Shown here: positions 7,209 to 14,755 of the stretch, piece after piece | Layout of the letters: each line of letters begins with the position of its first letter | How positions within the stretch are numbered: position 1 is the stretch's first letter | NCBI GenBank assembly: GCA_946482655.1 | Contig: CAMLSA010000080.1 | Location: 1 to 14,828 of the forward strand | Length of the DNA: 14,828 nt | DNA from: an uncultured Sphingomonas sp. | Lineage (GTDB): Bacteria; Pseudomonadota; Alphaproteobacteria; Sphingomonadales; Sphingomonadaceae | Direction of reading: 5' to 3' | Made by a program: the position numbers and the translations under genes | The notes under the pieces: model-generated | The model's database searches: none | Told to the model about the DNA's origin: nothing | The model's input: only the letters and a program-made list of their open reading frames with translations

Positions 7209-8615
7209 ATGGCTATTCTACGCGGAACTACGCTGGCGGACGTCCTTTCCGGTTCAGCTTTCGCCGACAGTATCTATGGCAATCTCGGCAACGATGTCGT
7301 TCAGGCCGCGGCGGGCGCCGACTATGTCCAGGGGGATGGGGGCAACGACAGCGTCTACGGCGAGGATGGCGACGACTTCCTTAAGGGCGGCGACGGCGCG
7401 GATCTTCTCGACGGCGGGGACGGCCACGACCTCTTCGACGGCGGGGATGGCAACGACAGCATCATCGGCGGTATCGGCAACGACATCATGGATGGCCGGC
7501 AGGACGATGATTATCTCGACGGCGGCGAGGGCCACGACAGGCTGATCGGTGGTGGCGGCGACGACTTTCTGAAGGGTGGTGAAGGGGCCGATCTTCTCGA
7601 CGGCGGGATCGGCAACGACCTTTTCGACGGCGGAGACGGCGACGATCGAATCATCGGCGAACTCGGCAATGACGTCATTGACGGGCGCCGGGACAACGAC
7701 TTTCTCAATGGCGGCGAGGGCCATGACAAACTGATCGGCGGCAGTGGGAACGACACTCTGCTCGGCGGCAGCGGACGGGATTATCTCGACTCCGGCGACG
7801 GCGACGACGTGATCTATGCCGGCGATGACGATGACGGCTTCGGCGGGGAAATTGATCCGGCGACCGGTTTGCCCACGCAGGAAGCGGTTTCGGGCGGATC
7901 CGGCAACGACATCATCTATGGGGAGGCCGGCGACGACAAGCTCAAGGGCCAGTCCGGCAACGATCGGGTCTATGGCGGCACGGGTAACGATCTGGTCGAT
8001 GGCGGCGACGGAGACAATTATATCGAAGGCAATGATGGTGACGACGTGCTCGACACCGAAACCGGTCTTGACGTGCTGTTTGGCGGCCCCGGCCACGACC
8101 GGATCGAGACGGGCGCCGGTGATGATCGCGCCGACGGCGGAGACGGCGACGATGTGCTCAGTGGCGAGGCCGGAAACGACGTGCTCAGCGGCAATGCTGG
8201 CCACGACGAGGTGATCGGCGGCCTGGACGACGACCTGATCTATGGCGGCTCGGGCAATGATTCGCTGTTCGGCGGCGCGGGCTTCGACAAGCTGATCGGT
8301 GATCCCGGCTCGGACCAACTGTCTGGCGGTGCGAGTAGCGACTGGTTCATATTCAAGGGCACTGGCGCGCTGGACGGGGGCGACGTCATCCTGGACTTTG
8401 AGGACGGGTTCGATCGGATCGTGCTGGAGAAGATCGGCGTATCCCGATACGCCGTCGGCGGAGGCAACGGCACGGTATACGCGCATGACGTCGTCGGAGG
8501 CGTCATGCTGGATGTCATCACGGCGACCGGCGCAAGCTTCGGGATTATGGTGCATTCCGGCTCCGGCTCGCTTTCAGCCACACAGCTGGATGCGGCCGAT
8601 TTTCTATTCGCCTGA
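7209..8615 (+). CDS. RTX calcium-binding repeat protein, probable type I secretion substrate
   Basis: This 468-residue acidic protein is almost wholly nonapeptide RTX repeats (GGxGxDxUx), the units that fold into a calcium-bound parallel beta-roll outside the cell. Reading in nines from residue 1, about 23 blocks run to residue 207. One 25-residue irregular block with PATGLPTQEAVS follows (208-232), then 16 more blocks run to 376. The last 92 residues begin SDWFIFKGTG and contain GGDVILDFEDGFDRIVL, which resembles the C-terminal region of serralysin-type proteins, and they end DAADFLFA, a hydrophobic tail typical of type I secretion signals. There is no N-terminal signal peptide, as expected for such substrates. 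No protease, lipase, adhesin or toxin domain is visible, and no ABC/HlyD secretion genes lie in the window. The biological role is unknown. Calcium binding and secretion are family-based inferences. Confidence 0.9.
   Translation: MAILRGTTLADVLSGSAFADSIYGNLGNDVVQAAAGADYVQGDGGNDSVYGEDGDDFLKGGDGADLLDGGDGHDLFDGGDGNDSIIGGIGNDIMDGRQDDDYLDGGEGHDRLIGGGGDDFLKGGEGADLLDGGIGNDLFDGGDGDDRIIGELGNDVIDGRRDNDFLNGGEGHDKLIGGSGNDTLLGGSGRDYLDSGDGDDVIYAGDDDDGFGGEIDPATGLPTQEAVSGGSGNDIIYGEAGDDKLKGQSGNDRVYGGTGNDLVDGGDGDNYIEGNDGDDVLDTETGLDVLFGGPGHDRIETGAGDDRADGGDGDDVLSGEAGNDVLSGNAGHDEVIGGLDDDLIYGGSGNDSLFGGAGFDKLIGDPGSDQLSGGASSDWFIFKGTGALDGGDVILDFEDGFDRIVLEKIGVSRYAVGGGNGTVYAHDVVGGVMLDVITATGASFGIMVHSGSGSLSATQLDAADFLFA
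7371..7748 (+). repeat. Tandem duplication of a seven-nonapeptide block within the RTX gene
   Basis: Two adjacent 189-bp units (7371-7559 and 7560-7748) encode residues 55-117 and 118-180. Both start DDFLKGG and end with HD(R/K)LIGG(G/S)G. By hand alignment without gaps, 48 of 63 residues match. This is far above the similarity expected from the generic repeat alone, because the non-consensus positions (K in DDFLKGG, DGR in the fifth block) are also kept. Confidence 0.88.
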
Positions 8616-8801
8616 CGTCTCACGGGAAGCTGACGACCGCCAAGCCAGGCCCGCGGCGAAGCGAAGGTGGCGGAAGCACCGGAACGGAGGCACAGCCGAG
8701 CGTGGAGCGCTTCTTCGCGAAGCTGCCGTCCGTCAGCCCCAGCGCGCCTTGCGACCACGCGGGCCCAGCTTGCGAGCCTCAGCCCTGGTGGAGAAGGTTT
8801 T

Positions 8802-8819
8802 TCCGTATATCCGAATATG
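8802..8819 (+). promoter_or_regulatory. Near-palindromic element TCCGTATATCCGAATATG, copy 1
   Basis: The core ATATCCGAATAT (8807-8818) is a near-perfect inverted repeat with ATAT arms. The same 12-mer recurs at 10403-10414. Taken as 18 bp and compared with the second site on the opposite strand, 16 of 18 bases agree. It lies about 400 bp before the SDR start. I infer an operator or activator site and do not know the binding protein. Confidence 0.4.
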
Positions 8820-8967
8820 GCACGATCACAGACATTCTCCCTAAACTCGCGATCCTGACGCTTCTATACGATCGTCGGACGATCCACAGCGGCGCCGCCC
8901 GGCCGCCACGCCAAGATCGCCAGGGCTCAACCCAACAGGGGGGCCGCGCAGGGCGCAGGGAGGATGT

Positions 8968-9105
8968 ATGAGAGCAATTGAATGTCCACGGATGGATCAC
9001 TTCTCCAGCTACCAAGGATTTCCGCTCGTCGAAATGGGCGTTTTCGCCGTCCGAGCAATCCTCATCTACAGCGCGGGCAACGTGGCGCATGAACAAACGG
9101 ATTAG
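8968..9105 (+). CDS. Possible small ORF, 45 residues, unknown
   Basis: A short open frame starts at an ATG preceded by AGGGAGG (8957-8963) 4 bases upstream, which is a good ribosome binding site. It ends in TAG at 9105. The product begins MRAIECPRMDHFSSYQGF and has one moderately hydrophobic stretch, MGVFAVRAILIYSAGN, near residues 23-38. I recognise no family. It lies between the 8802-8819 element and the SDR gene and could be a leader peptide, a small protein or chance. The ribosome binding site is the only positive evidence. Confidence 0.25.
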   Translation: MRAIECPRMDHFSSYQGFPLVEMGVFAVRAILIYSAGNVAHEQTD

Positions 9106-9201
9106 GTTCTGCACCTCTTGAGTTGCCGGGATGAAGCCGGTTCGAAGCTTCCGGTTCCAAACTGCCCGTCGGCAAAAACCCGATGGCGCCCGTTACAAAG
9201 C

Positions 9202-9208
9202 AGGAGGG
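9202..9208 (+). promoter_or_regulatory. Ribosome binding site that sets the SDR start
   Basis: AGGAGGG lies 7 bases upstream of the ATG at 9216. It falls inside the extension that would be coded from the earlier ATG at 9183, which argues for 9216 as the true start. Confidence 0.75.
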
Positions 9209-9215
9209 AAGGCGA

Positions 9216-10085
9216 ATGCAAGACTTGGCCGGCAAAATAGCGTTCGTGACCGGTGGCGCGTCGGGAATCGGCCTCGGTATGGTGCGCGCCTTCCTGCGCG
9301 CCGGAATGAAGATCGTCATCGCCGATATCAACAAGGAACGCGCCGACAGGGTGGCCGCCGGTCTGGCGCGGGACGGCGCCGATATACTGGGGCTGGCCAT
9401 CGACGTGGCTAAGATGGACAGTTGGCGAGCCGCTAAAGAGGCTACCATCGAGAAATATGGCGGGGTGGACATTCTCTGCAATAATGCCGGGGTTGGGGCC
9501 GCCAAGGAACGATTCGAAAACATCCCGGAGGATGTCTGGCAATGGATCCTCGGCGTGAATGTCATAGGGGTGCGAAACGGGGTATGCGCTTGGCTGCGGC
9601 ATATGAAAGAGCGGCAAAGCCCCTGTCACATCGTGAACACGGCTTCGGTCGTAGGCTTGTTCGGCAATCCCCTGTCGGCCGAATATGTCGCCACCAAATA
9701 TGCGGTGATCGGCATGTCGGAAACGCTCCGGATGGAGTTGGTCGATTTCAACGTCGGAGTCTCCGTGCTGTGCCCGGGTCTGGTGAAGACGCAGCTGATG
9801 CAGGACCGGGCGCTGAATATCAGGTTGAGCGGGTACCAGCCGGACAAGGAACAGGTTCCGACGCTTCTGAGCGACCAAGTCGCCCTGGACCCGGACAAGG
9901 TTGGCGAAGCGGTGCTTGCCGGAATACTGGCCAGATCATTTTATATCCTGCCGCAACCTGAATATGCTGAAGTCATCGACAGCAAATATGAGCGCATCCG
10001 GAGGGAGTACAAGAAGTGTCCGCCAACCGGTGAGGACATCACGGGCTTGGGCCGATTTGAACTTCAATGGGGCAAAGAAAACTAG
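9216..10085 (+). CDS. Short-chain dehydrogenase/reductase (classical SDR)
   Basis: This 289-residue cytoplasmic NAD(P)-dependent oxidoreductase starts MQDLAGKIAFVTGGASGIG. The cofactor motif TGGASGIG is at residues 12-19, Asp37 after the second beta strand (IADIN) suggests NAD(H) over NADP(H), and NNAG is at 89-92. The catalytic set is complete: Asn115 in GVNVIG, Ser144 in NTASVVG, and Tyr157-x3-Lys161 in YVATK, followed by PG near 187. At about 289 residues it is somewhat longer than a minimal classical SDR (about 250), with the extra length in a charged C-terminal part (SKYERIRREYKKCPP). The AGGAGGG site selects this start. The substrate is probably an alcohol, a ketone or a ring hydroxyl, but the sequence does not say which. 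Its neighbours, a TonB receptor and MFS transporters on the same strand, suggest a role in catabolism of an imported compound (inference). Confidence 0.93.
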   Translation: MQDLAGKIAFVTGGASGIGLGMVRAFLRAGMKIVIADINKERADRVAAGLARDGADILGLAIDVAKMDSWRAAKEATIEKYGGVDILCNNAGVGAAKERFENIPEDVWQWILGVNVIGVRNGVCAWLRHMKERQSPCHIVNTASVVGLFGNPLSAEYVATKYAVIGMSETLRMELVDFNVGVSVLCPGLVKTQLMQDRALNIRLSGYQPDKEQVPTLLSDQVALDPDKVGEAVLAGILARSFYILPQPEYAEVIDSKYERIRREYKKCPPTGEDITGLGRFELQWGKEN

Positions 10086-10854
10086 AAACGCGGGATGAAT
10101 GGTCGCTCCGCGCATGGCCGATTTGTGATGGCGACCGTGTATCCACGCTGACCCACATCGGCCCGCGCTGGAATGCATCGCTGTCCTGGTTCGGTCTCGG
10201 ATGATGTTCCAGACAATGCTCAACGAAGTGTCGACGGCTTCCCCGCTGCAAGATCAGTCTTGAAGATTCGCGGCGGTGTAAATCCATTTCATCCATCAAT
10301 GGGTGGATCACCCCAATCTCGGCCCAGCTTGACCGTAAGCCCCGGCGCGGGGGACTTCATATCCGCGCATCGAGGCCGTGGCCACAGGGGTGTTCCGACA
10401 ACATATCCGAATATACGGATTTTGGATTCAAACTTCCACAATCTCTATGGGAAAAGCGAATATAGAGGTAAAGTCGGTAGGAAATGGAGCGAGGATCGTC
10501 ATAGTTGGACTGACGCGTTCATATTGTCGAGTTACGAGCAAAAAGGCGAAGATCACACGTTCCTGAAAATGTTACAATGTTTTCTTAAGTGAAGTTCGCT
10601 CATTCCGATCTTAGTTCGGCTACTATAAGAGTCATAGTGGGGATATTATGACCGGAGAAATGTCCGTTTCGTAAAGGTTTTCTTGCAGGAACTCTCTAGG
10701 GTATCCTGTAACCTGATCTTCGCTTTATCGTTATATTCGACAGTCGTTCCATCGTATTAGTTGGAACCCCAAAATATCTTGGCAGAAAGACCGCCGATCC
10801 ATTCAAACGCTATCAGCGGGTGAGCGGTAAATACAGCATAAGGGAGGGAATGTC
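10086..10854. other. 769-bp AT-richer intergenic region upstream of the TonB receptor
   Basis: No gene is convincing here. By hand count 10561-10800 is about 42% G+C (100 of 240 bases), clearly lower than the coding DNA around it. The region holds the second copy of the palindrome-like element (10402-10419). It probably contains the receptor promoter and a long leader, but no clear -35/-10 pair stands out. Open frames such as 10173-10592 lack a good ribosome binding site and resemble no known protein. An acquired or decayed segment is possible. Confidence 0.5.
10402..10419 (-). promoter_or_regulatory. Near-palindromic element TCCGTATATTCGGATATG, copy 2
   Basis: Read on the minus strand this differs from the 8802-8819 site at only two positions, both in the centre. 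On the plus strand both sites share ATATCCGAATAT exactly. It lies about 436 bp before the TonB receptor start, a distance close to that of copy 1 from the SDR start. The role is inferred. Confidence 0.4.
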
Positions 10855-13254
10855 ATGAAACACAGCCGTCTATGCACGCGCGTGATTCTCAAGGCCGGCG
10901 CGGCCATGATTGTTACGGTGGCGGGAAGCGGTGCCGCGCTGGCGCAAGCTGCCGCGGGGCAAAATGAGCGGATCGCGTCGTCTGTCGACGTCCAAGCCCG
11001 CACATCCGCCTTCAATGATGACATAGTGGTCACAGCGCGAAAGCGTGACGAATCTCTGATAGCCGTACCGGTGGTCGTAACGGCGGTCGGTGCTGCCGAA
11101 ATTCAGCGGCGTGGTATCAATAGCCTCGATGGCATCGCGCGCGTCGTCCCGGGTCTCGTGGTCGGCGAGGGGGGCGGCACAAACCAGGGCGGTAACGTCG
11201 TCATACGCGGCATCAGCGGCGCGGACACGAACAATTTCGCAGATCAATCGGTGTCGTTCAATTTCGACGGTGTTCAGGTAGCGCGGGCGCAAGTCCGGCG
11301 GCTCGGACAATTTGACATCCAGCAGGTGGAAGTCCTGAAGGGGCCACAGGCGTTGTTTTTCGGGAAGAACAGTCCAGGAGGAGTCATCTCCATCCGTACC
11401 GCCGACCCGACGGAGAAGCTGGAAGGCGCGGTTCAGGCGGGCTACGAGTTTGTGGGACACGAGATTCGCGGAGAAGGCTTCATTTCCACACCCCTCGCGG
11501 AAGGCTTGGGCGTTCGTCTCGCGGGCTATTTTTCTCGCATTCGTGGATGGTCCCGGAACCATATCCCGGATGACTCTCCATACAAGCCGGACAGCATGTG
11601 GGGTCCCCAAAGCAAAGAATACGCTGCCCGGCTGACCTTCAGATATGACAATTCCGACGACTTCGATGCACGGCTGAAGCTGACATATAACGAGGTCGAC
11701 GCCGATACGGCTGCGCGGAACTCTCAAATCATCGCATGTCCGCTCGGTGCGCCCCAACCGCTGAGCTTTCCCACCCTCGACGACTGCAAGGCGAACGACA
11801 CGACGGCGATTGGCTATCCCGGCGCCGCATTTCTCGCGACACATCCGCGTTTCGAGGACGGCGAGTACTCCAAGCTGACCCAGCTTCTCGGCAGCCTCGA
11901 GCTGAACTTCTCTCCGACAGAGCAGATTACCATGACTTCGGTGACGGGTTTTTACCGCTCGAAACTCGAGACCGGAGGAAACTTCACCAACTCCTACGAT
12001 CCCACCCGAATCCTGATCGGGGGCGTGGAGCCGTTGAAGTTCAGGGAGATCAGCCAGGAAATTCGTGTCACCAGCGATTTTGACGGGCCGATTAACTTCA
12101 TGCTCGGCGCGTACGCACAGGACGGCCGATCATTCGTGGACGCGTTGGGCTACGTCAATGTGCTGGTCCCGGCCGTGGCCTTCAACTACATCTATGATCA
12201 AAAAGTGCGAGCCTATTCCGGCTTCGGACAACTGCGCTGGAAGATCGTTCCCACCTTTGAGCTGTCTGTCGGTGGCCGTTATTCCTATGAGCGAAAGGTA
12301 ATGCGACGGGTAGAGTTGGGGCTGAACGGCAGCGAAGCGCGCACACGGGTCTTTCCCACCGAGCCGCGGCTCACGTTCAACGATTTCTCGCCCGAGATCA
12401 CCGGGAACTGGCGCCCGTCGGACAACCTGACCATATTCGCGTCATACAAGCGCGGCTTTCTTTCGGGTGGCCAGAACGGAGGTGGCGCTTCGTTCAACAC
12501 GCCCTACAATCCTCAAACCACAAAGGGATTCGAGGCCGGGATCAAGGCGAGAACTCCGGATGGCGCGCTACGGCTGAACCTGGCGGCATATACTTATAAG
12601 GTATCCGGGTTGCAGATTAACGTCGTTGTTCAGGGCGTTCTGCAGGAATTGCGCAACGCGGGCGACGCCAGGGTGAAAGGGGCTGAGTTCGACTTTAATT
12701 ATAGAACCCCTGTCGAAGGTCTCTCTTTGAATGGCGGCATCGCCTACAACAACTCGAAATATTTGCAATATCACGGTTCCTGTTACAGGGGCCAGCCCGC
12801 TCCGGACTGCGCGCTCCGCATCAGTCCGGTTACAGGCCAGCTCGCTCTTTCACAGGATCTCGCAGGCCGGCAGCTGGTGCGTGCGCCTGCTTGGACGGGC
12901 ACCGTCGGCGCCCTGTTCGAACGCCCGGTGAGCTCTTCGCTGAAACTCAGCCTGAGCAGCAACCTGACGTTTAGCAGCAGCTATTATGGCGATCCGGCAC
13001 TGTCCCCCGCCAGTCGCCAGCGTCCGTATCGGTTGCTGGACGCCACCGTCCGACTGGGGGAGATCGACGACGATTGGAGCGTGGCGCTGATCGGACGCAA
13101 TCTGACCGACACATATTATTTCGTTCGTACGAGCGACCGGCCTTTCACAGGAACCGCTCCCGGTGGGGATCCCGCAACGAGCGTTCTGGGTGATACGATC
13201 GCCTATGTAAGTCGCGGCCGCGAGATCATGTTTCGTGCGACGAAACGCTTCTAG
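10855..13254 (+). CDS. TonB-dependent outer-membrane receptor
   Basis: This 799-residue protein is an active transporter across the outer membrane, powered by TonB-ExbBD. It has a Sec signal peptide with a likely cleavage after ALA (residues 28-30), then a TonB box DDIVVTARKRD at 55-65. The plug domain follows to about residue 187, with VVIRGISGADTN and VEVLKGPQALFFGKNSPGG. The remainder is a 22-strand-type beta-barrel whose last residues are FRATKRF, with the terminal Phe expected for BAM-assembled proteins. The start has AGGGAGGG 6 bases upstream. One extracellular loop carries a Cys pair (ACPLGAPQPLSFPTLDDC) that may form a disulfide. Receptors of this group are greatly expanded in sphingomonads and are often found with catabolic genes. 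No siderophore-pathway or haem gene is nearby, so an organic carbon substrate is more likely than iron (inference). The substrate is unknown. Confidence 0.96.
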   Translation: MKHSRLCTRVILKAGAAMIVTVAGSGAALAQAAAGQNERIASSVDVQARTSAFNDDIVVTARKRDESLIAVPVVVTAVGAAEIQRRGINSLDGIARVVPGLVVGEGGGTNQGGNVVIRGISGADTNNFADQSVSFNFDGVQVARAQVRRLGQFDIQQVEVLKGPQALFFGKNSPGGVISIRTADPTEKLEGAVQAGYEFVGHEIRGEGFISTPLAEGLGVRLAGYFSRIRGWSRNHIPDDSPYKPDSMWGPQSKEYAARLTFRYDNSDDFDARLKLTYNEVDADTAARNSQIIACPLGAPQPLSFPTLDDCKANDTTAIGYPGAAFLATHPRFEDGEYSKLTQLLGSLELNFSPTEQITMTSVTGFYRSKLETGGNFTNSYDPTRILIGGVEPLKFREISQEIRVTSDFDGPINFMLGAYAQDGRSFVDALGYVNVLVPAVAFNYIYDQKVRAYSGFGQLRWKIVPTFELSVGGRYSYERKVMRRVELGLNGSEARTRVFPTEPRLTFNDFSPEITGNWRPSDNLTIFASYKRGFLSGGQNGGGASFNTPYNPQTTKGFEAGIKARTPDGALRLNLAAYTYKVSGLQINVVVQGVLQELRNAGDARVKGAEFDFNYRTPVEGLSLNGGIAYNNSKYLQYHGSCYRGQPAPDCALRISPVTGQLALSQDLAGRQLVRAPAWTGTVGALFERPVSSSLKLSLSSNLTFSSSYYGDPALSPASRQRPYRLLDATVRLGEIDDDWSVALIGRNLTDTYYFVRTSDRPFTGTAPGGDPATSVLGDTIAYVSRGREIMFRATKRF

Positions 13255-13397
13255 GAGCGACTCCGGGACGGAAGATTACCTAAAGAAATTCGTCTTTCAT
13301 AATTCGCGTTCCCCTGCCGAGAGGGACGGATTCCGGTGCTTCAGGGGCAACCGGGTGTCGGCCATAGCTCGTGCGGTCCTGAGGAAGTAATCGACAG

Positions 13398-14648
13398 ATG
13401 ACAGTGGAATCGGGCTCCGAAGTCATCAGGGAGTGGAAAGCCGGCTGGCCTGTCGTGGCTAGTTCCTTCCTTGGCGCTTATTTGTGCATCGTGTTCGGTT
13501 ATTCTTTCGGGTTCTTTGTAACTCACATCGAGCAGGAATTGGGATGGCCACGCAGCTGGGTGACTTCGGGGGTCACGATCGTCTCGGTGATCGGCGCTTT
13601 GGTGCATCCCGTCGCGGGGGTCCTTGTCGATCGCTATGGACCAAGAGGCGTGGCGATCCCTTGTGTGATAGCCTATAGCGGGGCGCTGATGTTCCTGTCG
13701 ACGACCGGCCCTTCTATCGAGAGCTGGTGGCTTCGATGCGCGATCCTGGGCATCGCCTTCGGCTGCATCAATTCATTCCTGTGGCTTGCGGCGACCGTAT
13801 CGCGTTTCAGGAAGGCGCGCGGCATGGCGATCGCCGTCCTGCAACTCGGCCCGGCCACGGGGATGGCGACGCTGCCGATCATCGCGCAGTATCTCATAGA
13901 TGGTGTAGGTTGGCGTTCCGCCTACGTCTGCCTGGGCGCAGGGGGACTGGTTTTCGTATTGCCGACGGTGTTCTTCCTGCTGCGGCCGGCGCCGAAGCGT
14001 GAGAGTCAGGTCGAGAAAGGACAAGCGCGCGCCAGACCCCGCCGGGCGTTCCTGGGCGACGCCCGTTTCTGGCGATTGGTCGCGGCTGCCGGATTGGTCA
14101 CCTTCGGCATCAATGGCTTGTCGATGAACTTCGTTCCGTTGCTGATGGACATGGAGACTCCGAAGGCGAGCGTGCTTACAGCTGCCAGTCTGCTTGGCAT
14201 CGGCAGCATCCTGGGCAGGGTGATTTGCGGCTATCTTCTGGATCGCCTGCCGGCCAACCTCCTTGGCGCCGCCGCGTTCGGCTTTCCCGTCATTTCCTGC
14301 ATATTGCTTTCGGCCGGCTATTACTCGCCGGCTGCCCTGGCGATCGCCGCGCTGCTCATTGGCCTATCGCTCGGCTGCGAAGTGGATTGTCTCGCGTTTA
14401 TCGCCGCGCGCCTGTTCGGGCTCATACACTATGCTACGGCCGTAGGGCTCCTCGCCACCGCGATGAGTTTTGGAGCCGGCCTCGGGCCGCTGCTCGGCGC
14501 GAGCATCAAGGACTTTTTCGCCAGTTACCAATGGTTCCTCGGCATAGAGATGTTCGTCTTCATATTGGGCGCGGTCCTGATCGCAAGCGTCGGTAATGTC
14601 GAACATGAATCCAGCGGTCCAACGGCTCGATTGCCGAATGGCGTCTGA
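13398..14648 (+). CDS. MFS transporter (monocarboxylate/oxalate-formate porter-like)
   Basis: This 416-residue inner-membrane protein has about 12 hydrophobic segments in two six-helix halves, split by a charged cytoplasmic loop near residues 197-218 (PAPKRESQVEKGQARARPRR). The MFS motif A is GVLVDRYGPRG at 74-84, between helices 2 and 3. The segment RKARGMAIAVLQLGPATGMA, then GVGWRSAY, is characteristic of the monocarboxylate-porter-like MFS branch seen in many proteobacterial organic-acid transporters. GAGGAAG lies 10 bases before the ATG. The gene follows the TonB receptor by 143 bp on the same strand, and a second MFS gene follows by 107 bp. A role in uptake of the compound that the receptor brings into the periplasm is plausible. 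Direction of transport and substrate are not visible. Confidence 0.93.
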   Translation: MTVESGSEVIREWKAGWPVVASSFLGAYLCIVFGYSFGFFVTHIEQELGWPRSWVTSGVTIVSVIGALVHPVAGVLVDRYGPRGVAIPCVIAYSGALMFLSTTGPSIESWWLRCAILGIAFGCINSFLWLAATVSRFRKARGMAIAVLQLGPATGMATLPIIAQYLIDGVGWRSAYVCLGAGGLVFVLPTVFFLLRPAPKRESQVEKGQARARPRRAFLGDARFWRLVAAAGLVTFGINGLSMNFVPLLMDMETPKASVLTAASLLGIGSILGRVICGYLLDRLPANLLGAAAFGFPVISCILLSAGYYSPAALAIAALLIGLSLGCEVDCLAFIAARLFGLIHYATAVGLLATAMSFGAGLGPLLGASIKDFFASYQWFLGIEMFVFILGAVLIASVGNVEHESSGPTARLPNGV

Positions 14649-14755
14649 CCAACCGCCTTCACCTTCGCGGCCAGCGGTCATGCCCGCGCGCGCTTCGCGG
14701 GGCGCCACCACTGCGAATCTGTCGTGTGCCGTATTGCTCGCGCAAGGAGGATGAC

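Larger units (their letters stand above)
8616..9215. other. 600-bp intergenic region between the RTX and SDR genes
   Basis: No full-length gene is convincing here. The first part (8616-8790) is GC-rich and its open frames on either strand resemble no protein I recognise. A palindrome-like element lies at 8802-8819, and a 45-codon ORF at 8968-9105 is described separately. No clear intrinsic terminator follows the RTX gene; a 5-bp hairpin near 8709 has no T-tract. The region probably contains the promoter of the SDR gene. Confidence 0.5.

Noticed and set aside
7209..8336. Regularly spaced DNA repeats that could be mistaken for a CRISPR array or satellite
   Set aside because: The 27-bp period is the coding signature of RTX nonapeptides, with degenerate third positions and no unique spacers.
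7254..8555. 433-codon open frame on the minus strand opposite the RTX gene
   Set aside because: It is a by-product of the repetitive GC-rich RTX sequence. The translation is a low-complexity Val/Ala/Ile repeat with no recognisable domain, and the plus-strand RTX reading is clear.
8616..8790. Possible remnant of a transposase or other gene downstream of the RTX gene
   Set aside because: None of the frames on either strand gave a recognisable motif, and no terminal inverted repeats were seen.
10067..10204. 45-codon frame overlapping the end of the SDR gene, with several Trp residues
   Set aside because: There is no ribosome binding site, it overlaps the SDR stop by 19 bases, and I recognise no family. 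It is probably chance or a remnant.
10173..10592. 139-codon open frame in the intergenic region before the TonB receptor
   Set aside because: There is no good ribosome binding site, the composition is unlike a protein-coding gene of this host, and no similarity is recognised.
14683..14701. CCCGCG/CGCGGG hairpin between the two MFS genes
   Set aside because: There is no T-tract, and GC-only hairpins of this size are common by chance in this base composition.
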